From a bacterium SCSIO 12827 (lineage in GTDB: Bacteria; Pseudomonadota; Alphaproteobacteria; Rhodospirillales; Casp-alpha2): a DNA stretch of 64,000 nucleotides. How positions within the stretch are numbered: position 1 is the stretch's first letter; every line of letters begins with the position of its first letter. The notes below the pieces were generated by a model. The model saw only the letters and a program-made list of their open reading frames with translations, searched no databases and was not told where the DNA came from. Position numbers and translations under genes: made by a program. Below are positions 8,337 through 17,412 of the stretch, in pieces. The stretch lies in assembly GCA_024397995.1 (NCBI GenBank), contig CP073746.1:3408001-3472000 (forward strand), read 5' to 3'.

Positions 8337-9998
8337 ATGACCGAAACCCTGGCCATCGCCATTGCCCAGATCAACCCGACCGTCGGCGACGTGGCGGGCA
8401 ACCTGACGCTTGTCCGGGATGCCCGGGCCGAGGCCGCCAAGCTGGGCGCCGACCTGGTGGTCACCGGGGAATTGGCGCTGTGCGGTTATCCGCCGGAAGA
8501 CCTGGTATTGAAGCGCTCGTTCCAGGATCGCATCGAGGATGCGGTGAAGACGCTGGCCAAGGAAACTGCCGACGTCGGCCCGGCCGTGCTGACCGGCGCC
8601 CCCTGGCGGGAAAAAGGCAAGCTATACAACGCGGCCCTGCTGCTTGACGGCGGCGAGGTGCAGGTCGTGCGCCTGAAGCACGAATTGCCCAATTACGGGG
8701 TGTTCGACGAAAAACGCCTGTTCCAGCAAGGCCCCCTGCCCGGTCCGGTGCCGTTCCGGGGGGCGCGCCTGGGTGTCATGGTCTGCGAAGACATGTGGTT
8801 CGAGGACGTGACCGAATGCCTGGACGAATCCGGGGCCGAGATGCTGATCGTCCTCAACGGATCCCCCTATGACATCGAAAAAAGCGACCAGCGCCTGGCC
8901 TATGCGGTTGCACGGGTCAAGGAATCGGGCCTGCCGCTGCTTTACGCCAATCTGGTCGGCGGACAGGATGAACTGGTGTTCGACGGCGGATCCTTCGTGC
9001 TGGATACGGATTGCGTCCTGACCGCCAAGATGCCCTGCTGGCAAAGTGCGGTGACCCTGACCACCTGGACCCGCAATGGCGAGGCCTTCCGGCCCGAACC
9101 GGCGGAGATCGTCGCCGCCCCCGACGACACGGAATCCATTTACCGCGCCATGGTGCTGGGGCTCCGCGATTATGTGAACAAGAACGGTTTTCCCGGTGTG
9201 GTTCTGGGCCTGTCGGGCGGTGTCGACAGTGCCCTGTCCGCCGCCGTCGCGGTCGACGCCCTGGGGGCGGACCGTGTGCTGACGGTGATGATGCCCTCGC
9301 CCTATACCTCCGCCGACAGCCTGGAGGACGCGACCGAAGCGGCCGCTCTCATGGGCACGCGGCTGGAAAGCGTGCCGATCCAGCCCGCCATGGACGCCTT
9401 CGATGCCATGCTGGCCCCCCTGTTTGCGGGCCGCGACCGCGACATCACGGAAGAAAACATCCAGGCCCGCACGCGGGGTCTGCTGCTGATGGCGCTTTCC
9501 AACAAGTTCGGCCATATGCTGCTGACCACCGGCAACAAGTCGGAAATGTCCGTCGGCTACGCCACCATCTACGGCGACATGAACGGCGGCTATTCGGTGC
9601 TGAAGGACGTCTACAAGACGACCGTGTTCAAGCTGTGCCATTGGCGCAACCAGAATTGCCCGGCGGACTTCCTGGGCCCGAAGGGTCGCGCCATTCCCGA
9701 ACGCACCATCACCAAGCCGCCCAGTGCCGAACTGCGCCCCGATCAGACGGATCAGGACTCACTCCCGCCCTATGAAGACCTGGATGCCATCCTAATGTGT
9801 CTGGTGGAGAAGGAAATGGGCTTCGACGCCACGGTCAAGGAAGGCTTCGATGCCGACGTGGTGCGCCGCATCTGGGTCTTGCTCGACCGCGCCGAATACA
9901 AACGCCGCCAGGCCCCGCCGGGGGTTAAGATTACCGGCCGCGCCTTCGGCCGCGACCGCCGCTATCCCATCACCAACGGATTTACAAAGCAGTTCTGA
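8337..9998 (+). CDS. nadE: Glutamine-dependent NAD+ synthetase
   Basis: NadE amidates nicotinate adenine dinucleotide to NAD+ using glutamine. The 553-residue protein is the two-domain type. The N-terminal nitrilase-like glutaminase (residues 1-260) shows the catalytic triad regions [14 protein letters not shown] (Glu), [15 protein letters not shown] (Lys) and [11 protein letters not shown] (Cys). The C-terminal synthetase has the PP-loop [14 protein letters not shown] near residue 290 and [19 protein letters not shown] chose the ATG at 8337 over a TTG nine bases earlier. The stop codon shares one base with the CysRS start (TGATG), so the two genes should be translationally coupled. Confidence 0.95.
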   Translation: MTETLAIAIAQINPTVGDVAGNLTLVRDARAEAAKLGADLVVTGELALCGYPPEDLVLKRSFQDRIEDAVKTLAKETADVGPAVLTGAPWREKGKLYNAALLLDGGEVQVVRLKHELPNYGVFDEKRLFQQGPLPGPVPFRGARLGVMVCEDMWFEDVTECLDESGAEMLIVLNGSPYDIEKSDQRLAYAVARVKESGLPLLYANLVGGQDELVFDGGSFVLDTDCVLTAKMPCWQSAVTLTTWTRNGEAFRPEPAEIVAAPDDTESIYRAMVLGLRDYVNKNGFPGVVLGLSGGVDSALSAAVAVDALGADRVLTVMMPSPYTSADSLEDATEAAALMGTRLESVPIQPAMDAFDAMLAPLFAGRDRDITEENIQARTRGLLLMALSNKFGHMLLTTGNKSEMSVGYATIYGDMNGGYSVLKDVYKTTVFKLCHWRNQNCPADFLGPKGRAIPERTITKPPSAELRPDQTDQDSLPPYEDLDAILMCLVEKEMGFDATVKEGFDADVVRRIWVLLDRAEYKRRQAPPGVKITGRAFGRDRRYPITNGFTKQF

Positions 9999-11395
9999 TG
10001 ACCCTTCGCCTGCACAACACGCTGACCCGGGACAAGGTCGATTTCAAACCGATCGACGACAAGAACGTGCGCATGTACGTCTGCGGCCCCACGGTCTACG
10101 ACTTCGCCCATATCGGCAACGCCCGGCCCGTGGTGGTGTTCGACGTGCTGTACCGGCTGCTGAAGCGGCTTTATCCGGCCCCCGACCACAAGGTTACCTA
10201 CGTGCGCAACATCACCGACGTTGACGACAAGATCAACGCCCGCGCCCAGGAATCCGGCCGCCCCATCGAAGACATCACCAAGGAAACGGCGGCCCAGTTC
10301 CACGCCGATATGGCGGCGCTGGGCGCCCTGCCCCTGCCCCGCAAGTACGAACCCCGCGCCACCGACCATATCCCCGAAATGATCGCCATGATCGAAACCC
10401 TGATCGAAAAGGGTTTCGCTTATGAGGCCGAAGGCCATGTGCTGTTCAGCGTGCCGGCCATGGACGATTACGGCCAGTTGTCGCGCCGCGACCGGGACGA
10501 ATTGATTGCCGGTGCCCGGGTCGAGGTCGCGCCCTACAAGAAAGACGCCGCCGACTTCGTGCTGTGGAAACCGTCACCGATTGCCGACGGTCTGCCCGGC
10601 TGGGACAGCCCCTGGGGCCGCGGGCGGCCCGGCTGGCACATTGAATGCTCGGCCATGTCGGCCAAGATCCTGGGCAAGACCTTCGACATCCACGGCGGCG
10701 GCCAGGACCTGATCTTCCCCCACCACGAAAACGAAATCGCGCAAAGCCGCTGCGCCCACGGCACGGACGTGATGGCCAGCGTGTGGATGCACAACGGCTA
10801 CCTGATGGCCGAGGGCGAGAAGATGTCCAAGTCGCTCGGCAACTTCTACACGGTCCACGACCTGCTGCAGGAATTCCCCGGCGAAGCGATCCGCCTGACG
10901 CTCTTGAAAACCCACTACCGCCAGCCCCTGGACTTCACCAAGGACGGCATCCGCGAGGCCAAGGCGGACCTGGACGGGTTCTATGGCGCCCTTCGTGGTG
11001 TCCCCGTTACCGACAGCAACGATGCACCGGCGGCCCTGATGGACGCCCTCTGCGACGATCTGAACACGCCGCTGGCGATCAGCCAGCTTCACAGCCTCGC
11101 CGCTGTCGCCAACAAGGCCGATAGCGCGGCCAAACCGGCGGCAGCCGCAGCCCTGAAATCCGCTGCCAGCGTTCTCGGCCTTCTCCAGCAGGATCCGGAG
11201 GAATGGTTCAAGTGGCAGCCGCCGGCCAAGGCGGGCGGGTTGTCAGACGCCGAGATCGACGCCCTGATCGCGGAGCGCGTTGCCGCCCGCCAGGCCAAGG
11301 ATTTCGCCCGCGCCGATGAGATTCGCGGCATCCTGACCGCCGAGGGCATCGCGGTCGAGGACAGCGCCGAGGGCGCGACCTGGCGGCGGATTTAA
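9998..11395 (+). CDS. cysS: Cysteinyl-tRNA synthetase
   Basis: CysRS charges tRNA-Cys with cysteine in the cytoplasm. The 465-residue class I synthetase has the zinc-binding Cys in [10 protein letters not shown], the HIGH-type motif AHIGNARP, the GWHIECSAM zinc ligand region, HHENEIAQS and the EKMSKSLGN loop. The length matches the family. It begins on the last base of the nadE stop codon. Operons of nadE and cysS are not universal, so the coupling here is a small point of interest. The gene ends ten bases before the convergent formyltransferase-fold gene, with no clear terminator between them. Confidence 0.96.
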   Translation: MTLRLHNTLTRDKVDFKPIDDKNVRMYVCGPTVYDFAHIGNARPVVVFDVLYRLLKRLYPAPDHKVTYVRNITDVDDKINARAQESGRPIEDITKETAAQFHADMAALGALPLPRKYEPRATDHIPEMIAMIETLIEKGFAYEAEGHVLFSVPAMDDYGQLSRRDRDELIAGARVEVAPYKKDAADFVLWKPSPIADGLPGWDSPWGRGRPGWHIECSAMSAKILGKTFDIHGGGQDLIFPHHENEIAQSRCAHGTDVMASVWMHNGYLMAEGEKMSKSLGNFYTVHDLLQEFPGEAIRLTLLKTHYRQPLDFTKDGIREAKADLDGFYGALRGVPVTDSNDAPAALMDALCDDLNTPLAISQLHSLAAVANKADSAAKPAAAAALKSAASVLGLLQQDPEEWFKWQPPAKAGGLSDAEIDALIAERVAARQAKDFARADEIRGILTAEGIAVEDSAEGATWRRI

Positions 11396-11405
11396 CTTAA
11401 ACGGG

Positions 11406-12029
11406 CTAGCCACCGAAGGCGCGGAAGCGCCGGCGGATTTCCTGTTCCGAGGCATCGCGGGGCGGCTCGCGCAGGGCGGCGGCGTCTGCCTTGCTGCGCT
11501 TGATTCCGGACCATGTCTCGGCGCAATGCGGCAGGGGGGCGTCATCCGCCGCCAGATGTACCGCGTACTTCTGAAACAGGCCGATACAGCGCTGATAGGC
11601 CATGACCTCAAGCTCATCGTGGCGCAGCTTTACATCCGCCGGCAGGTCGAACCAGGCGACATCAATGATCGCGCCTTCATCCACGCGCCGCTCCATGACA
11701 TGCAAGGTCGCGCCGAATCGGGTCGCCCCTTCGTAAAGGGCGAAGCCGGCGGCCCGGCTTCCCGGATAGGTCGGCGGGCCGGGGTGAAAGTTGTAGGCCG
11801 GGCCCGGCAGGGCGGCGAGAACGTCAGGCGGCACCACGACGCCGGTGCAGAAGGCGATCAGCCGGCAGCCCGCGTTGGCGGCAGCCCCACCCGCCAGATC
11901 AAGAGCAGCGCGCAGGGAATCCGCGCCGTCGACGTGGTTGACGTGAACGGTCGGGTTATGGGCCATCAAGACAGCCGCCAGATGGGGCCCCTCGACGTCG
12001 CCGGTCAGCAGGATGATCTCGGTCGGCAT
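11406..12029 (-). CDS. Formyltransferase-fold protein (Fmt/PurN superfamily)
   Basis: This 207-residue protein has the formyltransferase core signature: YNFHPGPPTYPG (Asn-x-His of the active site), GFALYEGATRFGATLHVM and VDEGAIIDV. These correspond to the N10-formyl-tetrahydrofolate binding domain found in Fmt, PurN and sugar formyltransferases. It is shorter than methionyl-tRNA formyltransferase (about 310 residues) and lacks the Fmt C-terminal domain. The substrate is therefore open: candidates are a nucleotide sugar, another amine, or an unknown acceptor. It is a single gene convergent with cysS and gives no pathway context. Confidence 0.75.
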   Translation of the reverse strand: MPTEIILLTGDVEGPHLAAVLMAHNPTVHVNHVDGADSLRAALDLAGGAAANAGCRLIAFCTGVVVPPDVLAALPGPAYNFHPGPPTYPGSRAAGFALYEGATRFGATLHVMERRVDEGAIIDVAWFDLPADVKLRHDELEVMAYQRCIGLFQKYAVHLAADDAPLPHCAETWSGIKRSKADAAALREPPRDASEQEIRRRFRAFGG

Positions 12030-12096
12030 GACCGAACGCTAGCACGCCACCCGCCATGCGGCGAGCCTGCTAAAGCAATGTAACCTTTTGGCTAGC

Positions 12097-12127
12097 TTGA
12101 CGGTTTCGCCCTTTCACCCGCTATAAT
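12097..12127 (+). promoter_or_regulatory. Putative sigma-70 promoter of the GGDEF-EAL gene
   Basis: TTGACG (12097-12102) and a perfect TATAAT (12122-12127) are separated by 19 bases, slightly long. The predicted transcript would start near 12134, about 75 bases before the ATG at 12209. This is the best consensus-like promoter I can see in the window. Confidence 0.5.
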
Positions 12128-12208
12128 GCGGGACAGGGTGAGAAAATCCCCCGAACCTGCGGAGATCGGCCATCGAGGATGGTCAGGGGGCAAACAAAAG
12201 CTGGTTCA

Positions 12209-14590
12209 ATGGCGGACATCTACGAAATCAAGCCTGGGGCCCGGCAGACAGGCGGGCACCTTAAGACCGACGGTGATGCCACGGAAGAGGCCAACGAGAC
12301 TCTTCTGGAAACCCTTAGCCACGACCTGCGCACCCCCCTGAACACCATCATCGGATTCGCCGACATGATGGACCAGGAAATCCTGGGTCCGCTTTCGAAC
12401 CCCCATTACCGTGAATACGTGGAAGTGATCTCCACCGAAGGCCGGCGCATGCTGGACTTCATCAACGACCTGCTGAACCGCAAGCGCTTCGAGAACATGA
12501 AACGCACGGAACAGGGCTTTCGCCACGTCATCGAACTGGCCCCGGACCTGATCGCCGTGTGCCGAAGCGGCGCCATCGACCTGATCAACCCGGCCGGCGC
12601 CGACATGCTGGGCGTGTGGCCGGCGGTTGAACTGAAGGGCCGTATCTTTACCGACTTTGTTCATGCCGACAGTCTTGAGCATTTCAAGGGCGGGATTGAA
12701 AACCTGACCAAGGAACGCCTGCGCACGCCCATGGTCCTGCTGCGGGCCGACGACACGACCTTGGATGTTGAACTGGCCGCCCTGCCCTATGAGGAGCACG
12801 AGGACGACGGCGACGGCACCGCCTACATCATCATGGCCCGCGACGTGACCGAGCGGAACCGCGCCCTCAAGGCCCAGGCAACGCGCGAAGAACACCTGCG
12901 CAAGATCATGGACACGGTCGCCGACGGCATCATCACCATCGACGAGACCGGAACCATCGAGACCTTGAACCCGACGGCCGAGGAAATCTTCGGCTACAAG
13001 CCCGGCGAACTGGTCGGCTCCAACGTCAAGGTCTTGATGAATGAGGACGACGCTGCCAACCACGACCATTATCTCGCGCGGTACACCAACACCGGCGTGC
13101 GCCATATCATCGGTAGTGCCCGCGAAGTCATCGGCCGGCGCAAGAACGGCTCGCTGATCCCCATTGAACTGGCGGTCAGCGAAATGCGGTTTTCCGGGCG
13201 GCGCCTGTTCATCGGCGCGCTTCGCGACATCACCGAACGCAAGGAAAACGAGGAACGTCTGCGCGACCTGGCGACCCGCGACCCGTTGACCCGCCTGCCC
13301 AACCGCAACCTGTTCACCGAACGCCTGGAAGAAGCCATCGAACAGGCCGATACCTGTGGCGTCGGCTTCGCCGTTCTGTTCCTTGACCTCGACAACTTCA
13401 AGACCATCAACGACGCTCTCGGCCACCTGATCGGCGACCGTATCATCCAATTGGCGGGACAACGCGTGTGCGGCTGCGTGCGCGGCCAGGACACGGTCGC
13501 CCACCTGTCCGGCGACGAATTCATGGTCATCCTGGAAGGCATGGACGACGAAGCCCGCGCCGCCAAGATCGCCCGCGATGTTCTGAAAAGCCTGTCGCAA
13601 CCGTTCAAGGTCGACGGCCGCGAGGTCTTCACCTCGTGCAGCATCGGCGTGGTGATGTACCCGAAGAACGCCAATTCGCTGGTAGAACTGATGCGCAACG
13701 TGGACACCGCCGCCCACTTCGCCAAGAAGCAGGGCCGGGCCAATTTCCAGTTCTACACGGAACAACTGTCCGAGGACGCCCGGCGGCGGATCGAGGTTGA
13801 AAGCGGCCTGCGCCGGGCCTTGGAGAACAACGAGTTCGAACTGGTTTTCCAGCCCAAGGTGGACCTTGAAACGCGCCGCATCATCGGCGCGGAGGCTCTG
13901 CTGCGTTGGGACAACGCCAACCTGGGCAAGGTATCCCCGGTGGAATTCATCCCCGTCGCCGAGGAAACGGGCCTGATTGTTCCCATCGGCAGTTGGGTGC
14001 TGCGCCAGGCCTGCGAGACGGCGGCGCTCTGGATCAAGGAAGGGCTGACCGCCTGCCATATCGCGGTCAACCTGTCGGCCATGCAATTCCTGCACGGCGA
14101 CCTCGCCGGTGAAATCAAGGATGTGCTCGACAGTTGCGAGCTTGACCCGAACCTGCTTGATGTCGAATTGACGGAAAGCATGTTGGTCTCCAACGCCGAG
14201 GAAACCATACGCATTCTCAAGGTCATCAAGGACATGGGCGTCAACGTGTCGATGGACGACTTCGGCACCGGCTATTCATCGCTCAGTTATCTGACGCGCT
14301 TCCCGCTCGACAACCTGAAGGTCGACCGCTCGTTCGTCACGGGACTTCCCGATGACCGCGATGCCTCGGCCGTGGCGCGGGCCATCATCTCCATGGCGCA
14401 GAACCTGAATCTGAAGATCATCGCCGAAGGCATTGAAACGGAAAATCAGGTTGGCTTCCTGCACGCCCTGGGCTGCCAGGTCGGCCAGGGCTATCTGTTC
14501 AGCCCGCCGGTCAGCAACGAGAAATTCATGGAACTGGTGCGCGCAGGCACAAGCGCCTTCCTCAAGACGCCGCCCGCCGCCGGGGAATAG
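12209..14590 (+). CDS. HisKA-PAS-PAS-GGDEF-EAL cyclic-di-GMP signalling protein
   Basis: This 793-residue cytoplasmic protein has no membrane segment. An H-box LSHDLRTPLNTIIGFADM lies near residue 38, followed by a second helix, as in a histidine-kinase dimerisation domain, but no HATPase domain follows. Two PAS domains come next (about residues 100-225 and 232-345). The GGDEF domain (about 350-515) reads SGDEF near residue 433, with the LFLDLDNF metal site and an RGQD I-site five residues upstream. The EAL domain (about 530-785) keeps EALLRW, DDFGTGYSSLSYL and AEGIET. Both synthase and phosphodiesterase sites look plausible, so the net activity is uncertain. The ATG at 12209 follows a 19-spaced TTGACG/TATAAT promoter. 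Confidence 0.9.
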   Translation: MADIYEIKPGARQTGGHLKTDGDATEEANETLLETLSHDLRTPLNTIIGFADMMDQEILGPLSNPHYREYVEVISTEGRRMLDFINDLLNRKRFENMKRTEQGFRHVIELAPDLIAVCRSGAIDLINPAGADMLGVWPAVELKGRIFTDFVHADSLEHFKGGIENLTKERLRTPMVLLRADDTTLDVELAALPYEEHEDDGDGTAYIIMARDVTERNRALKAQATREEHLRKIMDTVADGIITIDETGTIETLNPTAEEIFGYKPGELVGSNVKVLMNEDDAANHDHYLARYTNTGVRHIIGSAREVIGRRKNGSLIPIELAVSEMRFSGRRLFIGALRDITERKENEERLRDLATRDPLTRLPNRNLFTERLEEAIEQADTCGVGFAVLFLDLDNFKTINDALGHLIGDRIIQLAGQRVCGCVRGQDTVAHLSGDEFMVILEGMDDEARAAKIARDVLKSLSQPFKVDGREVFTSCSIGVVMYPKNANSLVELMRNVDTAAHFAKKQGRANFQFYTEQLSEDARRRIEVESGLRRALENNEFELVFQPKVDLETRRIIGAEALLRWDNANLGKVSPVEFIPVAEETGLIVPIGSWVLRQACETAALWIKEGLTACHIAVNLSAMQFLHGDLAGEIKDVLDSCELDPNLLDVELTESMLVSNAEETIRILKVIKDMGVNVSMDDFGTGYSSLSYLTRFPLDNLKVDRSFVTGLPDDRDASAVARAIISMAQNLNLKIIAEGIETENQVGFLHALGCQVGQGYLFSPPVSNEKFMELVRAGTSAFLKTPPAAGE

Positions 14591-14603
14591 CCGGGGAACC
14601 GGC
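14590..14603 (+). other. Small GC hairpin after the GGDEF-EAL gene
   Basis: GCCGG-GGAA-CCGGC forms a 5-bp stem with a GNRA-like tetraloop, beginning at the last base of the stop codon. No U-run follows, so it is at best a weak 3'-end element between two convergent genes. Confidence 0.2.
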
Positions 14604-14625
14604 GCCGCCCCCGCCCGCACCGCCT

Positions 14626-15183
14626 TCAGGTCGCGATGATGGTATCGATCTCTTCCTGATCCATGGTCTTGGTCGCGCCGTGGATGATGCCCGACGCGGT
14701 ATCCAACAGACGCTGGATCATGCGTGACATCACCGTCGCCTGCTCGCGCAGCATGCTCTGGTCGCCTGCCTCGATATAACGTTCCAGAAGCTGGACGCTG
14801 GTCACGATCACATTGTCCAATTGCCGCACCGTATGGTCGAAGGGTTCGCGGTAAACCGGCAATACATGATCGTAGGCTTCCATGGCCAGTTCACGGTCGG
14901 CGATGGTCGAGTCGCGAAAGTGTTCGACATAGCCCTTGGGCTGCCACGCCTTCACCTCCTCCATGATTTCCGGCATATCGGGAACCATTTCCAACAACAT
15001 GACGATTTCATTGAAGTGGTTGAGGTAATCGGTGGCCAGCAGGGTGTCGGAATCAAGATTCGACCCGGCAGCGCGGGCCTTGAGGTCCAGATATTCCGGC
15101 GATGGTTCCGTCACCATGTTTACACCCACAGCCGCCGCGGAAGTTAACGCCACGATAAATCCCTTCAGACCGCCTTCCCCCAT
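14626..15183 (-). CDS. Conserved-looking helical hypothetical protein
   Basis: I do not recognise this family. The protein is predominantly helical and acidic, with segments such as NHFNEIVMLLEMVPDMPEIMEEV, FRDSTIADRELAMEAYDHVLP and SVQLLERYIEAGDQSMLREQ, suggesting a bundle of amphipathic helices. The start is uncertain. A longer frame reaches 15363, but a promoter-like pair at 15256-15284 argues against it. ATG 15183 is given; GTG 15153 has a better ribosome site (AAGGGA six bases upstream) and ATG 15117 is also possible. The first residues from 15183 include a hydrophobic stretch (FIVALTSAAAVGVNMV) that might be a membrane anchor. It is convergent with the cyclic-di-GMP gene and divergent from the TrmJ-type gene. 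Confidence 0.65.
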   Translation of the reverse strand: MGEGGLKGFIVALTSAAAVGVNMVTEPSPEYLDLKARAAGSNLDSDTLLATDYLNHFNEIVMLLEMVPDMPEIMEEVKAWQPKGYVEHFRDSTIADRELAMEAYDHVLPVYREPFDHTVRQLDNVIVTSVQLLERYIEAGDQSMLREQATVMSRMIQRLLDTASGIIHGATKTMDQEEIDTIIAT

Positions 15184-15255
15184 CCCGGCGGCGCCGCACC
15201 AGCCGATGTCGGAGCCCCCCGCGAAACCGGCCGGATCAATCGAATTTACCCGTCC

Positions 15256-15284
15256 AGCATAGTCACCTGGGCGGCAATTTCCAA
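15256..15284 (-). promoter_or_regulatory. Putative promoter of the helical hypothetical gene
   Basis: On the minus strand TTGGAA (15279-15284) and TATGCT (15256-15261) are 17 bases apart, so transcription would start near 15249. The stretch 15184-15499 otherwise holds only this element and the 22-codon frame at 15423. Confidence 0.4.
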
Positions 15285-15422
15285 TCGGCCATTGAGAACC
15301 CCCAATCTTGCATACAACCTGACCTGGGTCGGAACGCTTGAGAAATGCCGCCGCATTCGGCATTCTCCCGCGACCCTGCGACGGGCAATGCGCCCGGGAT
15401 CAGAAAACCGAGGCCAGCCCCC

Positions 15423-15491
15423 ATGACGGACACCCGCGTCTATCTGTTCGACACCGCGCCCTGCGGCGGCGTCACGCCCGAAAGGGCCTGA
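15423..15491 (+). CDS. Possible 22-residue upstream frame before the TrmJ-type gene
   Basis: An ATG at 15423 opens a frame of 22 codons ending at TGA 15489-15491, eight bases before the methyltransferase ATG. The peptide starts MTDTRVYLFD and ends GGVTPERA. The placement would allow translational coupling or leader control, but the peptide has no obvious run of a regulatory amino acid and the ribosome site (GAGG, about ten bases upstream) is moderate. Chance occurrence is possible. Confidence 0.25.
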   Translation: MTDTRVYLFDTAPCGGVTPERA

Positions 15492-15499
15492 CCCGGGTC

Positions 15500-16300
15500 A
15501 TGGCGGGCACGGATTCCTCGCGGCGCGGCGACGCCGATACGATCGACGCCTCGGGTGCGCCCGCGGTCGTCCTGGTCGAACCGCAATTGGGCCAGAACAT
15601 CGGCATGGCGGCGCGCGCCATGCTGAACTGCGGGCTGACGGATCTGCGCCTGGTCAATCCCCGCGACGGCTGGCCGAGTGAGCCGGCGCGGGCCGCCGCC
15701 TCCGGCGCCGATCTGGTGATCGACCAGGCCCGCGTCTACGCCACCGCCGCCGAGGCCGTTGCCGACCTGAACCTGGTCATCGCGACCACGGCGCGGTCCC
15801 GCGACATGACCAAGCGTGTCCTGACCCCGCGCCGCGCGGCCGAGGAAATCCGCCACATTTATGCAGATAGCGGGGCCCGCACGGGCATCCTGTTCGGCCG
15901 CGAGGCCAAGGGCCTGACCAACGATGAGGTCGCCCTCGCCGACGCCATTTTGAACGTGCCGCTGAACCCGGCGTTCTCGTCCCTCAACCTGGCGCAGGCA
16001 GTGCTGCTGGTCGGCTACGAATGGCGGCTTATGGGATTGGACGTGGCCGACGAAGACTTGGCCATGCCCAAGACGACCCGTCCCGCCGACCACGGGGACC
16101 TAGTCCATCTATTCGAACATCTGGAAAGCGAACTGGAAACCTGCGGCTTCCTGCAGCCGCCGGAACGGGCGCCGACCATGGTCCGCAACCTGCGCAACCT
16201 GTTCGGCCGTGCGCGTCTGACGGACCAAGAGGTCCGCATCCTGCGCGGCGTGATCGTCGCCCTGCGGCGGGGCCCCAGAGACCCCGCCAGCCAGGATTAA
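15500..16300 (+). CDS. trmJ: TrmJ-type SPOUT RNA 2'-O-methyltransferase
   Basis: The 266-residue protein carries the three SPOUT/TrmH-family knotted motifs: VEPQLGQNIGMAARAM near the N-terminus, GILFGREAKGLTNDEV and NPAFSSLNLAQAVLLV. Size and the C-terminal helical extension fit tRNA (cytidine/uridine-32-2'-O)-methyltransferase TrmJ, which uses S-adenosylmethionine. The ATG at 15500 starts a normal N-terminus; upstream in-frame codons encode a low-complexity, Arg/His-rich stretch unlike the family. A different RNA target within the TrmH/TrmJ family cannot be excluded. The stop overlaps the convergent alcohol dehydrogenase gene by four bases. Confidence 0.85.
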   Translation: MAGTDSSRRGDADTIDASGAPAVVLVEPQLGQNIGMAARAMLNCGLTDLRLVNPRDGWPSEPARAAASGADLVIDQARVYATAAEAVADLNLVIATTARSRDMTKRVLTPRRAAEEIRHIYADSGARTGILFGREAKGLTNDEVALADAILNVPLNPAFSSLNLAQAVLLVGYEWRLMGLDVADEDLAMPKTTRPADHGDLVHLFEHLESELETCGFLQPPERAPTMVRNLRNLFGRARLTDQEVRILRGVIVALRRGPRDPASQD

Positions 16301-17343
16301 TCCATCACGAACACGCCCTTGCCGGTGGTCTGGGTGTCGAACAGCTTGTAGGCTTCATCCGCCTGATCCAGCGTGAAGCGGTGGGAGAACAGGGCGTCGA
16401 CGTCGATCTTGCGTTCGGCGACGAAGGCCGCGCAATCGGCCTGCCCGTTCTTGGAAAAGGTCCAGGACCCGAGGATGGAAACCTGACGGCGCAGGATGTC
16501 CTGGCTGACGTCGAGCGTCACCTGCCCGCCTTCACCGACGAAACACGCCACCCCCCAGGCCCGCAGGCAGCGCACGGCCGATGCCCGGGCTTCGGCGTTG
16601 GATGAACAGTCGAGGGATTTATGCGCCCCTTCGCCGCCGGTCAGGTCGCGGATCGCCGCGACAACGTCATTGCCCATGGGGTCGATGACCTCATCCGCGC
16701 CGAAATCTTCCGCCAGCTTGCGCCGCTCGGCGGAAATATCCAGGGCGATGACCCGCGCGCCCATGGCCTTGGCCAGTTGTGTGGCACTGAGCCCCACGGG
16801 CCCCTGACCGAAAATCACCACGGTCTCATCCCCGGCCAGGTCCAGGCGCTTCAGCGCACCATAGGCCGTGCCCGTGCCGCAGGAAATTGCCGCACCGGTG
16901 GTGAAGCTGAGATCGTCCGGCAGTTTGACCAGGGTATGGGCCGGCACTTTCATGTACTCCGCATGGGCGCCGTGGCCCGTGGTGCCATAGACGGTGATGC
17001 CGTCGATGCACATCTGCGACCAGCCCGTGCGGCAATGCTTGCACACGCCGCAGCCGGAATAGTGGTGATCCATCATGCGGTCGCCGATGCGCGCCTGGGC
17101 TTCGGACACGCCCTCGCCGACCTCGACCACCACGCCGCAGGGCTCATGCCCGGCGATGATCGGGCCCTTGCGCTCGCCCAGGCCCAGCGTCGGGGTGCCC
17201 GGCGGGTTGCGGTAGTACTTCAGGTCGCTGCCGCACATACCGGATGCCTTGATCTGCAAAACGACTTCGCCCGGGCCCGGATGGGGGTCGGGAAAATCCA
17301 TGATCTCGATCTTGCGGTCGCCGGGGAATACCACTGCCTTCAT
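16297..17343 (-). CDS. Zinc-dependent alcohol dehydrogenase family protein
   Basis: This 348-residue medium-chain dehydrogenase has catalytic zinc ligands in GMCGSDLKYY and AGHEPCG, and the four structural-zinc cysteines in CGVCKHCRTGWSQMC. The Rossmann motif VVIFGQGPVGLSATQLA (near residue 175) precedes an acidic residue in VIALDIS, which suggests NAD preference. The sequence resembles the threonine/sorbitol dehydrogenase branch more than classical alcohol dehydrogenase. The natural substrate is unknown. Coq7 lies upstream on the same strand, about 70 bases away, with no metabolic link evident. Confidence 0.88.
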   Translation of the reverse strand: MKAVVFPGDRKIEIMDFPDPHPGPGEVVLQIKASGMCGSDLKYYRNPPGTPTLGLGERKGPIIAGHEPCGVVVEVGEGVSEAQARIGDRMMDHHYSGCGVCKHCRTGWSQMCIDGITVYGTTGHGAHAEYMKVPAHTLVKLPDDLSFTTGAAISCGTGTAYGALKRLDLAGDETVVIFGQGPVGLSATQLAKAMGARVIALDISAERRKLAEDFGADEVIDPMGNDVVAAIRDLTGGEGAHKSLDCSSNAEARASAVRCLRAWGVACFVGEGGQVTLDVSQDILRRQVSILGSWTFSKNGQADCAAFVAERKIDVDALFSHRFTLDQADEAYKLFDTQTTGKGVFVMD

Positions 17344-17412
17344 CGTCTTGGTCCTCTTGGTTTCTTTTGGTTTCTTCTGTGTCTTGGATGGTCTTCAGGA
17401 GCGCGCGGCGGA

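Noticed and set aside
12206..14095. A 629-codon minus-strand frame opposite the GGDEF-EAL gene.
   Set aside because: Same reason: antisense shadow of a gene with many conserved motifs.
15184..15363. Extended N-terminus of the helical hypothetical protein to ATG 15363.
   Set aside because: The extension is Gly/Cys/Trp-rich without helical character, and a promoter-like pair at 15256-15284 would lie inside it.
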